Origin: Corbicula japonica
Lineage: Eukaryota; Mollusca; Bivalvia; Venerida; Cyrenidae
Direction: 5' to 3'
DNA length: 64,000 bases
Assembly (NCBI GenBank): GCA_038501625.1
Contig: JAZAYU010000944.1
Coordinates: 53,381 to 117,380, forward strand
In this document: piece after piece, positions 47,850-58,523 of the stretch
Layout of the letters: every line of letters starts with the position of its first letter
How positions within the stretch are numbered: the first letter of the stretch is position 1
Position numbers and translations under genes: made by a program
Notes under the pieces: generated by a model
What the model was told of the DNA's origin: nothing
The model's database searches: none
What the model saw: the letters and a program-made list of their open reading frames with translations, nothing else

Positions 47850-47866
47850 ACCTCGCTCTGCTACCA
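47850..47866 (-). promoter_or_regulatory. Primer-binding site of the BEL/Pao element
   Basis: TGGTAGCAGAGCGAGG on the minus strand starts 5 nt inside the 5' LTR and begins with the usual TGG that pairs with a tRNA CCA end. The tRNA was not identified. Confidence 0.6.
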
Positions 47867-47871
47867 TAAAA

Positions 47872-48045
47872 TGTTACTTATTAAAATTAACTATAAATAA
47901 CTATAATTCTTGGTGTCTTTTATTCTTTTTATTCCGAAATCTTTTTTGTGGAACCACGTGTAAATTTTTCGAATACTAATATTTTCTAATCTAATCGAAC
48001 TATAATCTTTTGACCGGCTCGGTCAATGCGGAACCCTATACAACA
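47872..48045 (-). repeat. BEL/Pao 5' LTR
   Basis: 174 bp, matching 41786-41957. It contains CCACGTGT, an E-box-like word, in both copies. Transcription of the element should start here and run towards lower coordinates. Confidence 0.95.
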
Positions 48046-48638
48046 AATCCTCTTATTTGACTGGCCAATATGAATTCACTTTATTGATTTTACATCATAA
48101 ATACACGTAGTTGTTTATTTTAGGAATTACTTTACTAAAGAGGTTAGCTGTCATGTCAGCTCTGATATCAATGTTTTGCAGTGTTTGAGGCAGTCGTAGA
48201 TGTAGAACCCTGTCTTTTATATAACATTTTGTTTGATATACTTGCACAAATCAAAACCATTCCATGTAATTTTCTCTTTGTTTAGCTTCATTCTTGGTGC
48301 TGAATGTTGCGTTTTGAGTAACGTTTTTTGTTGTAGTAATAAGTATAACTCAGAAGGTATTTGAAGGTCTTACTCTACAAGCGTAGTACGTTAAATGGTA
48401 CATTTAGAGTGTCGATGCAAACCTGACAGCATCGAGCTACTACATATTATTACATAATTTGAACCATATTGATGACAACTATAAACATGACAAATAATAA
48501 CAATTGTAAGATAACAGGGGGATTCTATGTATACCTTTATACACTCGTTCTTTGTAAAAAAAAACATACATTGAACACTACAGTAATGTCATCTTTCGAA
48601 ACTGACTCTCTGTTGTTCTTAGATTGGAATAACGGATT
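48046..48638. other. Spacer beyond the BEL/Pao element
   Basis: Begins with the AATCC target duplication. No further feature recognised before the terminal exon at 48639. Confidence 0.4.
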
Positions 48639-48765
48639 TCAATCTTTGCTTGGATCATAGACTGGTATATAACCTTTCGGAATATATCCTGCATTCCATC
48701 TCTTTTCAGTTTGTTTTTTTTTCCCACGCCGGAGCAACTTCCCGCATTGCACTTCTTTGCATAAA
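48639..48765 (-). CDS. Terminal exon with KGYIPVY motif (minus copy)
   Basis: Excellent acceptor (ATTTATCTTTCAG), exon from 48765. Its 3' part reads EKRWNAGYIPKGYIPVYDPS, KD-stop (TGA at 48641-48639). In phase 0, as required by the upstream exon at 49162, the first part reads QRSAMREVAPAWEKK. The two parts join if the A9 run at about 48713-48721 has one base too many, giving exactly 42 codons including the stop. The duplicated GYIP and the shared KGYIPVY link it to the plus-strand exon at 40525-40655. Tail function unknown. Confidence 0.45.
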
Positions 48766-49161
48766 CTGAAAGATAAATTATTATTTGTTAAAGGGCAAAC
48801 ATATTTTCTCTTGAACAGTTGTTATAAAAGACCTCGCAACTTCTAACCTGCTTCTAGGAATACCGCAACGGTTATATTCATCTTCTATAGCATTACTCCT
48901 TCGAAAGTATCAGAAACATAGCAAAACCTCAAATTCTTTTTAGTCGTATAAGCTTAGTATAAAAGAACGAAATGTCAATTTATTAACAATATTGTAAAAA
49001 TTAAGCAAATGTTCAAACAGATTATTTCATTAGTCATTTATCAATTTAAAATGTTGTTTGATGTTTCACAGAAAATGTGCATGTTAGAAGTCATACAATA
49101 AAATATTTACATGTACATGCAGTGTAATAACCAAACAAATCTGCGATATATTTAAGTTAAC

Positions 49162-49305
49162 CAGTAATTTCGTAACAATAACTTTAATTTGTTGCTCGGT
49201 TTTGCGCTGTCGTTCTTCCAGAATACACAATTCTTGTTGTTTCTGTTGAAACTTTTGATGTAATCAACAGTCGCTGCTAATATTGCGACCTTATTACGGA
49301 GCGTA
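49162..49305 (-). CDS. bHLH helix-2 / leucine-zipper-like exon (minus copy)
   Basis: Acceptor TTTGTTTTCAG, exon from 49305 in phase 2; donor CTG|GTTAAC, end 49162, phase 0. It encodes TLRNKVAILAATVDYIK, then, after one missing A in an AAAA run, KFQQKQQELCILEERQRK and TEQQIKVIVTKLL. With that base the exon is 145 nt, as in the plus copy. NKxxILxxTVDYIKKFQxxQQ and LEERQRKxE are close to the MiT/TFE helix-2 and zipper. Its downstream neighbour is the KGYIPVY terminal exon at 48765. No basic/helix-1 exon was found between 49.3 and 51 kb. Confidence 0.5.
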
Positions 49306-49429
49306 CTGAAAACAAACATAAACTATTGAATCAGATTCGATTTTCAAGGAAAGCATATTATATTTAGAAGAATATAAATATTATGAAGAAGAATTCTCCT
49401 TTAACTTCCATTTAACTTAATTATTTTTA

Positions 49430-49592
49430 CAATAAACTTTCATCTCTCTGTTTGTATTTTGTATATCATTGTTGTTTCTATATTTTGTTACTACTGAAAT
49501 ATGTATGTACTTATTAAGAGGACCCTAAGGGAGATTAGTTATTTTGACTAATTGGGTTACCCTCTATAAATAAAGTCATTCATTCATTCAAC
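49430..49592 (+). mobile_element. LINE 3' end fragment with CATT tail
   Basis: AGAGGACCCTAAGGGAG, GACTAATTGGGTTACCC and TCTATAAATAAAGT followed by (CATT)n. This is a typical non-LTR 3' terminus in lophotrochozoan genomes. It lies just upstream of the bHLH-like minus exon. Confidence 0.6.
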
Positions 49593-49782
49593 AATATTCA
49601 ATAAAACGTCAAATGCTTTCAAATATAATTCCGCCTTCTTAAATATGAATATGTTTACTTGTCTTTTAATCATGTTTAACGAATCAAGATTTCAGCCAAA
49701 TTACAGCAACTTTTGTAATGAGAATATCACTGTCATGTAACAGCTGCCCTGTACCAAATATGGGGTACCCTGTGGCAGTCCG

Positions 49783-49825
49783 CAAGATGGCGACCAGTTA
49801 AGCGACGAAAAGGTATGAGCTATTT
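49783..49825 (+). promoter_or_regulatory. Possible transcription start region with YY1-like motif
   Basis: CGCAAGATGGCGACCAG (49787-49803) matches the YY1-type AAGATGGCG element often found at start sites, and is followed by CGACGAAAAG|GTATGAG, a possible first-exon donor. The reading frame from the ATG closes at once (TAA), so it would be a 5' UTR exon. Speculative. Confidence 0.25.
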
Positions 49826-50463
49826 CGTTTCCAATTTGTATACATATTGTAAGGTATAGACTTGTATACTTGGATCATATAATGAAAAGGATTGTTGATT
49901 GATTAAATGATTGTTTGTTTTATTGCCGGTGTGTCTGTGTGACCCTGTAATTGATAAAAATAAATGACCTTATTGGCTATTTCAAAATTGAAGCGAGAGC
50001 GACGACTGATTTCTGCTTTTTATTCTATGACAACTTCGTTGTTCTCGTAATATGTGAAGTGTATATGGAAGTGCCCAGATGTCTGAAGATCAGCCCAAAA
50101 TACCATTCTTTTGGCGTGTTTTCATTCCCTTTACTGTATAAAACCTGCAATAACTTTTTTGTTACAAAACCGGCGTTCCTGAAACAGAGTGTCGAGGGTA
50201 CCTTAGGCATCTGGTTCCAGAATGCACAGGTGGACTTTAAATTAATACAGTATGAAGGCACTTACCTCGCAAAATAAATCCGTTTTATTTAAAAAATGCC
50301 CACTAAACCACCATTTTCATCCCAATGCAACATTTTCCTCGCTTAACTATCTTCGGATGCAGTGCCTTGTCCTACCCCCTGTCTATTAACGCTACAAATC
50401 TGCATTGACATCACTTGTTGCGCATTATACCATTTCGCAGTCAGTTTCTATCGAAACTCAGCA

Positions 50464-50541
50464 ATTCTCTGTGTTGGTCGGTGCATAAATGTGTTTCTTC
50501 AAACCATCCCAAACGTATTCGATCGGTGAGCCGGAGAATGA
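50464..50541 (-). pseudogene. Possible DDE transposase remnant
   Basis: Minus-strand frame NSFSGSPIEYVWDGLKKHI. The SPxE(Y/H)VWDxLKxxI word is the block that follows the third acidic residue in Tc1-like transposases. Flanking frames are broken. Short and uncertain. Confidence 0.3.
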
Positions 50542-51499
50542 ATTTAAAGGTTTTTAATATATTTTCTCATATATATCGGTCGTTTGCTCATTTGTTCAAA
50601 ATGTGAAGCGTTAACACATTCACCATGTTTTGCACATGCTAAAATGTGGGTACTAAGACTCTTCAAATGTATAGCTTTTAATTCTTTAAACACATTTCTG
50701 TTTAAGGAATTTTGTGCAACTTGTGCAAAATTTAAAAACTTCAAAATACACGACATTTAAATCTCTGCATTTAAAAATGTACATTTACTGAGTATATATA
50801 CTAATTTATAAGATATTTTAAGCGTCAAAATAGCTCTAAGAGAGAGCAATTTTGGATACTTTATTTTAAATAATAAATTTCAAATTGAAACAGTTCATGT
50901 AAAGACACAAGCTTAATATCCGTTTTATTTCTATGCATAAACTTCTTGCCCGACTTTTATTATCTGACTTACAAAAATCACAAATCTAAAATGTCCGTGA
51001 ATATTATTGCACCCTTAGCTCCGATTTGTTTCAAGACATATAACAATAACAAATGTCTTATTGGAAACAACTTGCTTTTATACGATCAACTGACTGAGTT
51101 ATTATAATATTTCATGACAGTCATGATTCGATTAATTGTAAATAAACAAGAGATTGCTTACTAGTCGGTCTTACCATGTCAAGTTTTTCAACATTTTTCA
51201 ATCACATGAGAACATTAAAATAAAAGTGGAAGCATGTGATGTGATTTATTCCTGTCGTATGTCTATTGACTGTGAACTGGAAGCACTTCATTGATTCAAT
51301 TACAGCTTAGGTTTGTGTTCAAGTAAGGCAAGAAAATTATAGAGACTATTCTATACAGACTATTTGCATTTCTTTGCCTCTTTGCGTCGCAAAAACACTT
51401 CCGTAAGGAGTTGTGTTCTATTTGAAAGAAAAAAAAAGTGTTGGGGTGAGCTCTTCGAGTAACTTGTTCATTTGTTTCCTGACAGTGACATTTTTGCAT

Positions 51500-51640
51500 G
51501 CAACATTATCGTGTAGGATACAAACACATGACTTACTTAAACAGGGTTAGTTGTGTTTGCCTAAATGAAAACCTGCTGAGGCAAGTGTCATCCAACCTGG
51601 TTTAAATCAAAAGTCAATTTTTGTTGCAACTGACACAATT
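51500..51640 (+). mobile_element. Degenerate fragment of the RYLDDL retroelement
   Basis: AAAACCTGCTGAGGCAAGTG, CCAACCTGGTTTAAATC and GTTGCAACTGACAC follow the order of the 3' UTR in the copy at 36470-36555, with many changes. Confidence 0.5.
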
Positions 51641-52748
51641 TAAGTGATGGCCTTCATGTTCTCTTATCGTAAAGACTTTATTCAAGGATATGCCTTTTCA
51701 TGCATACATGTACCAGATCAGGTCATCCGGTGTTTTCACCCTTGTAGTAAATTTCGATCCTACACCCCCATATACTAAACAAAGAAAAGAAAATACAGGA
51801 AAATACCCCTAAGTTCGCAAAATAAATACGGTTTGCAAGAAAACGTATCATTCACGTGTGTTGGGTAAAGATCGCGTGTTCCGGCCCTCTTGTATATGCA
51901 CTTATTCGGTAACTCAGCAGAGCCTCGTTAAGCGTTAATTGTTTGTAGGGCGTGGCTGTTCTTTCTGATTATTTTATTTCCTGATAAGCTTTATAAATAC
52001 TCTTTTCTGTATCTCATCGTTAAGTTGCGTTCTTTTGTAAACATGGTTGTTTTGGCATTGCAACTAATTAATATAAAACAAAAGGCAGTGAAGCCGAAAA
52101 CTAACATGCAAATTGCGCTGACCCTAATACAAATAATATTTTTGATATTCTAACATCAAACAGGTTTTGATCTACAGGAATAAAGAATATTGCGAATTGT
52201 TTGTCCATTAATTAAGTTTAGGATTAATATTATATTAAGTTACATTTTTCGCTTGACTGTTTTGGTAATTTGCAGAAACAATATCAATGGGCGATTGGCG
52301 TCAAAAAAAATATTCCGTTAGGAATTTTTGATCTTAAATAAGATGTCAGACTATGACCTCATCACATACAGCTGTATGATAAATAATGATTCCTATATGT
52401 ATCTCGTTTTTCCTCGTTAGCTGTCTAAGCTGGGTTTTTTTACCTAGTTTTTTTACCAATGAAGTGTTTGAAATTATATGCCAATTTTATTATTATGTAG
52501 AGGGGAAATCAAATACACTATTTCGGTTAGTTCCTCTATTTAACAGCAAGTTGTTTGTCATTTTCGGAATAACATATGCACAAAACTTTGTAACGATGTA
52601 GGCCCAAGTCATTCAAAATAATTATGACCTGTTAAAGTTTTTGACAAAACATCCCATTGGTTACTTCCCAATACATGCAAGTTATAAATAGCTCTAAGTC
52701 AACTTTTTAAATAATAGTCATGTTTAAGTGCAGAATTTCTTATTTCAT
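51641..52748. other. Non-coding stretch, no gene recognised
   Basis: Nothing supported. A plus-strand frame near 52386-52601 is hydrophobic but has no start or splice context. Confidence 0.35.
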
Positions 52749-52815
52749 TCGTGGTGAAGCAGATAAGTCGTTCGCTTTACACGCGAATGCCCCAGGTTAA
52801 GCTTTGATTTACTTA
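52749..52815 (+). repeat. tRNA-like SINE remnant
   Basis: TCGTGGTGAAGCAGATAAGT, TCGCTTTACACGCGAATGCC and CCAGGTTAAGC follow a tRNA D-stem, anticodon arm (Val-like CAC) and B-box order, but the B box is decayed. Confidence 0.4.
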
Positions 52816-52954
52816 AAATACATCAAATACAATCATAAACGTCGCTATATTACCTATATTTATTAATATTTCCACGAAATTCATTACAAGCTGATTGTAA
52901 TTGTTGCCAAACCTAAACCGCATCTGATTTATCGCACTACCTTATATACGTTAT

Positions 52955-53090
52955 CATCACTGCATGACATCGGTAACGGGTTAATTTACTAATAATAGTA
53001 CTGACTATATATGTACGGGAAGACTTTACGGCCGCCACACTGAACAAATAGCACTGCTTTGAATTTAAAATGATACTGCCTCTACTAGGG
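52955..53090 (-). repeat. Body of the SINE-like repeat, head missing
   Basis: CATCACTGCATGACATCGG, TATATGTACGGGAAGAC, CGGCCGCCACACTGAAC and ATAGCACTGC match 19985-20100. The tRNA-like head is absent. Confidence 0.65.
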
Positions 53091-53510
53091 TGCGACATCG
53101 CTTATTAGACTATATTTAGATGCGTACACAAATGTGTATATGAAATATAAACTGATGTTAGATGTATGAATGCAGTACAGAATCAAATAAAAGTGCAAAA
53201 CTATTTTTGTCAGACATACATACGTTTGCGAATTAAACTGACCTTAGCTATTAATTAGCTAGAATTGTTCACGGCCTACAAACGATGTGAAAGTGATACC
53301 GTGATCTTTCTGTTACAAAATTCAAATATATTTCTAGCTCAAAAACAATAATCGTGCTTTACATTAATTGTTTAATTGCGTTTTGTATACGAAATTTGAA
53401 TTTTCATTTCTAGCGGCGATTTATATACACTCATAATTGCAGGTGTAACAATTTAATTTGCATAACATCATGAACGTTGCAGGTTGACAATTCCACGAAA
53501 TTCTTTTCAG

Positions 53511-53640
53511 GTTTTTTTATCACTTATTATGATTGCTTTATTACCTCTGGGTCCTGCCAGTTTGAGGTTACTATCATAACGACCATGCAAATATCCTGTC
53601 CCTGGTCTGGCTGGGATAATTTACCTTGTAAACAAAGAAC
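53511..53640 (+). CDS. Candidate Cys/Trp-rich exon
   Basis: Acceptor AATTCTTTTCAG, donor AGAAC|GTGAGT, open through 130 nt in phase 1-2. It reads ITYYDCFITSGSCQFEVTI and MQISCPWSGWDNLPCKQR. Four Cys and two Trp with CPWSGWxxxPC recall thrombospondin type-1 or related extracellular modules, but the match is weak and no partner exon was found. Splice quality is the main support. Confidence 0.35.
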
Positions 53641-54493
53641 GTGAGTCAAATCGCCTTTTTTTCATTTTGAGGACAAGAACAGTGTAACAGTAGTTGATAT
53701 CAGAAACTATTTGACTTTACACCTATGCAAGTTGGTTTGTAATGGATTTTGTTTTTCTGCGAGAAGACGTTAGATACATGTATGGAGGATTCACATCGAA
53801 AGTTTAAATTAACCAAAGTTCCTTCTCCGCTTTTCACCAGCTAAAGAGTTGACAGAGCATTAGCATACAGACGAAATAAAATGTTATTGTTCGCTTTGTT
53901 TACATTTTCGTCAAATGTCTGAAATAAGCGAGACTTAGGATTCATGTTTTATTTCAGATGGAACATATTTTTACAGGTTTTGAAACAGATAAAAACTCTT
54001 GTGTTTCCTTATCTAAAACACAGAAATAAATTCAGACATGCTAAACCGTCTGAATATGTTTTCGGTTTTATTTGAAAATAAATCTAAATTCCGGGGGACA
54101 ATACCAACACCGAATACATTTTCGGTTATAGGATTAGTGAAAAGGTATTTAAGGATCATTGACCATTCAAATACACCTTTATAGAAGGTTTTTTACAGAA
54201 TGCTATCAATCCTAATAAATACGACTACCCAATCTATACTTTTGAAAGCTTTTCAGTGTCTAGATCATTAAAAAAAAACAGGTTCAAAATAACTGCAACA
54301 TGATCGTGTAGACAATTCATTTCTACGTACAATGCTCATACCTTAGTTTGGGACATATCAATTGAAATGCGTTTTAAGCGTTTAAAAAGAATAGCGTCTT
54401 TTTCGGCATTAGCTGTGTAAGCTCATTTTGACCTAGTTTTTCGACCAATGAAATGATCTAAATAAAACTTATTATACAGCGGGAATATCAACA

Positions 54494-54845
54494 AATAATA
54501 GCGCCTCTAGCTGAAAGCGAAGTCGTACCGTCACGGCGACAGCGCCTAGCCCTAAAATTCCGGCTACGCAACCAACTGAGCTAGCCCAAAAAAACGGTTG
54601 ATCGGATAGCCCTGATATATGTAAAAATCACTGCATGACATCGGTAACGGGTTGTTTTACTGCTAACTGTACTGACTATATGTACGGGGAGACTTATTAC
54701 GGCCGCCACTCTAATAGCGCTACTGTGAATTTCAAATGATAATGACTCTAGCTGGCAGCGAACCCGCACCGTCACGGCGACAGCTCCAAGCCCTGCAATT
54801 CCGGCGAAGCAACCAACTGAGCTAGCCGGGACAACCCCAAAAAGG
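54494..54845 (-). repeat. SINE-like dimer: two tRNA-like heads around one body
   Basis: Minus-strand order: head at 54838-54748 (CCCGGCTAGCTCAGTTGGTT as A box, GCGGGTTCGCTGCC as B box), body 54745-54600, then a second head at 54597-54505 (GGCTAGCTCAGTTGG; B box decayed). A head-body unit is about 240 bp and is partly tandem here. The A box TAGCTCAGTTGG is canonical for pol III. Confidence 0.7.
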
Positions 54846-55173
54846 TAGATTATTTCGATTGGTTGTTAGTAGGTGTTTTCGATTAACGTTACGATTTTTT
54901 GTTGTGCGTAAGTATTTTGGCACTTACATAGTCGGAAATTTCTGTTTTTAAAAGCGATAATTGTAATAGAGAAAAACATTTACGGTATAAATAAGCATTT
55001 AAGTCAATTGTTTAAATACGATTTGATATGGAATATTCATGGGTGTTAGGTAAAAACTGGCGTATAATACACAGTTGAAAACGACAAAAAAGTGAAGATG
55101 TTTCTAGTTCTTACTGGTTCCTTTCTAGTTCCTTTGATGCTGACTATTTTTTCAAGTCCTGGAACACAAATGG

Positions 55174-55252
55174 CCTTTAATGTAGTGGTTATATCACTCG
55201 CCTCACAAGCAGAAGCCCCGGTTTCAATGCTCGCAAGGGACACATTTTTTAA
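55174..55252 (+). repeat. tRNA-Val-like SINE head
   Basis: TGTAGTGGTTATATCACTCG, CCTCACAAGCAGAAGCCCC and GGTTTCAATGC follow a tRNA-Val(CAC)-like fold with an A-box-like start and B box. A T6 run follows at 55245. It is a SINE remnant rather than a working tRNA, because the stems do not pair fully. Confidence 0.5.
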
Positions 55253-55851
55253 GTTAATTTACGTACAAGTTGGTAGATTTCGCTCTTGTAACAAGTTGAT
55301 ATTATCAAGACTTTATGTTAGACATTTCTTCTTTAATCGACGTATTATCACCAGACAAAATTGTTGCATCAAATTCCAAATTTCTTTTTGGACAGACACT
55401 TTCAATAAATTAAGGGAGTTTCAATTATTCGGTCGCTTAATTCCTAGGAAATACTAAAATACTAAAAAGGCTGGGATGGTTCGCCAATAGCTATAAAAAT
55501 TAAAATAAAATTACAAAACTGTGTCTGCTTCGCCGCTCGATATTTGTTTTTTCTTTAGAAGTAAAAAAATCGTTGAATTCCGTTAAAACTTCGGTTATTG
55601 TCGGAGCTCGTACAATAAACTTTTTTATATGATAATTCGAAAGAAGAAATAACCAGTCAAAAATGTCAAAATAAAGTTTTGATTAATTGTTTGTCACCTT
55701 TTAAACTTTGGTGTTAAATTTAGGATGCACTTTTAGACGAAGCATTTAGAAATGAACGAGAATAGTAAAACATAACATAACTTAGGGTATTAATGCCATC
55801 TTTAAAAAAAGGTGTCATATAAACAACGGGCTTTGGTACTTTCCCACTCAG
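55253..55851. other. Non-coding stretch, no gene recognised
   Basis: Nothing supported before the candidate terminal exon at 55852. Confidence 0.35.
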
Positions 55852-56015
55852 TCGGGTCAGTGTCGAATCTATTTTGTGGTCAAAACCCCAATCCGTCGAT
55901 TTTGTCGCAACTGGGAAATGAAAAGGATTTTGGACTAAGCCTGTCTAGTTTTGACGCCATCAATGATGTTTCCCTATCCGACTTTGAGCTGTCGACGGAC
56001 ATAATTGAACACTAA
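55852..56015 (+). CDS. Candidate terminal exon, acidic Ser-rich C-terminus
   Basis: Acceptor GTACTTTCCCACTCAG; the frame reads GSVSNLFCGQNPNPSILSQL, GNEKDFGLSLSSFDAIND and VSLSDFELSTDIIEH-stop. The alternating hydrophobic and acidic residues (FDAINDVSLSDFEL) look like a short interaction or activation motif. I do not recognise the protein. It is followed within 75 bp by a retroelement 3' end. Confidence 0.35.
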
Positions 56016-56084
56016 TCGCAACATGACATAAACCACCAGGTATACTGTTTTCGCTTCTATACGATAGTTTCCTCTACTTGTAGG

Positions 56085-56145
56085 TTTTGTGCCGGTGATG
56101 TGTCTTCTGAATGTCGCAATTCCTGATATGCTTAAGTCACTTTTT
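56085..56145 (+). mobile_element. Extreme 3' end of the RYLDDL retroelement
   Basis: GATGTGTCTTCTGAATGTCG, CAATTCCTGATATGCTTAAG and TCACTTTTT match the last 55 bp of the family. Confidence 0.6.
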
Positions 56146-56559
56146 AATGCGTTGATGAGAATTTTTTAAATATGCTAAATTTTACAACTTTATTTAACAA
56201 CATTTATTATATTCTAAATATAATGCTTAAATGTACGCCAGTCATGATTGGTACTGACAGGGTCTGTGTTTTAAATGTCAAATACATGTATATGCAGGTT
56301 TTATGATATCCAATAACTTCAGAAGAACTTAAGATTCTTTTTATGTGATCTTATAAGTACCATGATTTACATAAAAACAGTGATTTTTTCATTTATTTTA
56401 TTGTGAAAGATTGATGCAGAAGTATAAAGAAACGAAAGTAATGTTTTCGTGACAATTTTTCATTCATTACAATGTAATATTTAAATTGAAAAGTAACTTG
56501 AAGGTTACATATGTGTTCTATGTCCAAAGTTCTGTTGATATAAAACTGACATTTAAATA
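56146..56559. other. AT-rich spacer, no feature recognised
   Basis: No coding or repeat signal that I could support. Confidence 0.35.
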
Positions 56560-56920
56560 TTGGATTAATCATGACCATGATAAAAGAGATATGGGTATTG
56601 TAAAAATCATTGAACCCGACACATATGAAAATATTGCAGGCTCGGTTACATTGAGTCTGTTCATAAGCAGTAATGGAAATATATATAAGACACACAGCCT
56701 AGCGCCGTGTTGAGCACATATCAATATTTAAACTAGTAAACGGTACAATTGTGATCAATTCCTTACGCTGATATGCATACGGCGTTGAACATGGAGTCTT
56801 CTGTGAGGTATTTTAAGACTAACACCATTCCATGATCAGCGGCGTAAGAAAGGGTTTACCCTAAATGAGAAAACACTGGGCAGAACTGAATACAAATTGA
56901 ATGAAATTTTGACAGTGTGT
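56560..56920 (+). repeat. Partial copy of the ~640-bp repeat unit
   Basis: ATATGAAAATATTGCAGGCTC, AGCAGTAATGGAAATATATA, GTTGAACATGGAGTC, ACCATTCCATGATCAGCGG and GAGAAAACACTGGGCAGAAC match 36860-37170 in order. It ends near TTTTGACAG, without the last 200 bp. Confidence 0.7.
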
Positions 56921-58523
56921 GTTAATTAAAAGTTTGATATATTAAATAAAAAAAGAAGTACCAAACATAAAACCAACTTTAGTTCTGCAGACGAACACAG
57001 CGATACTAAGTATCACCCTGACTTCGTACGGCGACAAAGTTGTATATAATTTTATCTTGAATTTAGAGCGGACGAAATACTCATTGCCTTGTTTGCCTAA
57101 TTCATTCGAGAGAGTAACGATTGCTGCATTTCAAATGTATATTCCGCATTGATTGATATACCGTATAAATAATTTATGACATAACAAAATAAACAGTAAT
57201 TGTTTTATCGTTTTCGGGAAAATGACGTAAACGAAGGTATGAAAAGAAACCTTTTTGTATATTTTGGCTTAGCATACTATAAGAAAATAAAAACGAAATT
57301 TGTTCTTTAAACCATGTAAATTTATCAAATTAATATTACAAAATTAATGTCACCTTTTGGCCTTACAAAATATATTTAGTTTGCTAATAATTCTGTTCAT
57401 CGCTTTGGTTTCAAAATACTTAACTCCATTATAGTTTTAAAGTATATCTTATGAGTAAAATGATTAAGAGATAACTATATTCATTGATTGTTTTTCGGAA
57501 ATAAATATACGAAGTAACGAAGCTGTGGTTGAATGTTTTCTTTAATTCTTATTTAACAAAATGAGAAATTGTTTGGAAATAATTATAATAATAATTTGGG
57601 AAGGGAACAAGGAACATATTCCTAAAGTGTATGGCTTTTGAAGCTATTCAATTAAAACACGACCGAAATCTTAACAATGACAATTTTATAGCTTTGAAAC
57701 AGATACATGCACACAATATATCTACTGGAGGAAATGATAGTTGTTAATAAAACGGCTCTATCGCTTTACAAAACTACTGTGAACGAAACTAATAAAAGAT
57801 CTCCGATCTGACCTATTTATGATATCTAGGACGCGCTCATTGATCTGAATAAAACCATTACAAGTATCAATATATCATTATGTAATGAGTTTATTAAATG
57901 AATTGGCATATTAAGTATAGGTTATAGTTTATTTTGAGGCTTGTATGAAAATTAAACAGGTCGAATGGTCGAAATTATTTTTGTAACTGACAAAACAGTC
58001 GCCGCCTAAATAACCATATATGGGTATGCAAAAATCAATAGTCAAAGTGAAAGTAGTTTTGTCATTCAATGGCCCGTAAACATACTGAGAGATTATTTTA
58101 GAAAGTAAATTATGAAATTTCTTTATCTGAAAACACCATGTGAACATTACTGATTCTCAGGAAAAACACCTGTGTAGCAGTCTATCATTGCTTTGAGTAA
58201 CAAGGTTTCAACTGTGGAAGTTCCAGTTTTTCCCTTTATTCATTAAGAACAATTTTATAGCATGGTAAAACAGTTTAGTTCCGGTTCAATGGGCTCATCC
58301 GTGTAGTCTGATCACGACCGACACCGATCACTTCCTGTTAGATTCACTAGGTTATTTATGACAAAAAAAGGGTAAAATACTGTTGACATTGATTTTATAG
58401 GTGAGCTTGATCTAAACTGGTCGCCTATGTGATAACAGACGTATATATGAAATAAAGAGATAAGAATTTTGAGAGGTTATCATAAGCTAAACAAGTCAAA
58501 GCTAAAATATTTTCCTTTTTCAG
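56921..58523. other. Non-coding stretch, no gene recognised
   Basis: 57918-57960 repeats the block at 11455-11510 (TTTATAGTTTATT-type, TTGTATGAAAA). Nothing else supported. Confidence 0.35.

Larger units (their letters stand above)
41786..48045 (-). mobile_element. BEL/Pao LTR retrotransposon, complete but defective
   Basis: A 6.26-kb element on the minus strand. It is bounded by LTRs of 172 and 174 bp and by a perfect 5-bp target duplication, AATCC (41781-41785 and 48046-48050). Internal order in its own direction: PBS, gag-protease, RT, RNase H, integrase with zinc-binding region, DUF5641-type domain, PPT. The LTRs differ by five substitutions and a 2-nt gap, so the insertion is not brand new. 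gag-protease is open, while pol carries several frameshifts and stops. BEL/Pao elements replicate through an RNA intermediate in cytoplasmic particles, and this copy could move only in trans. It lies in the spacer between the two convergent KGYIPVY loci. Confidence 0.95.

Noticed and set aside
49951..50277. 108-codon plus-strand frame and its 78-codon antisense frame
   Set aside because: Both look plausible for length, but codon composition is T-rich and no motif is visible; one is a shadow of the other at most.
55174..55252. A working tRNA-Val gene
   Set aside because: The B box is altered (GGTTTCAATGC) and acceptor and T stems do not pair, so a SINE remnant is more likely.
55092..55457. 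121-codon plus-strand frame
   Set aside because: It runs through a tRNA-derived SINE head (55174-55252), so the frame is accidental.
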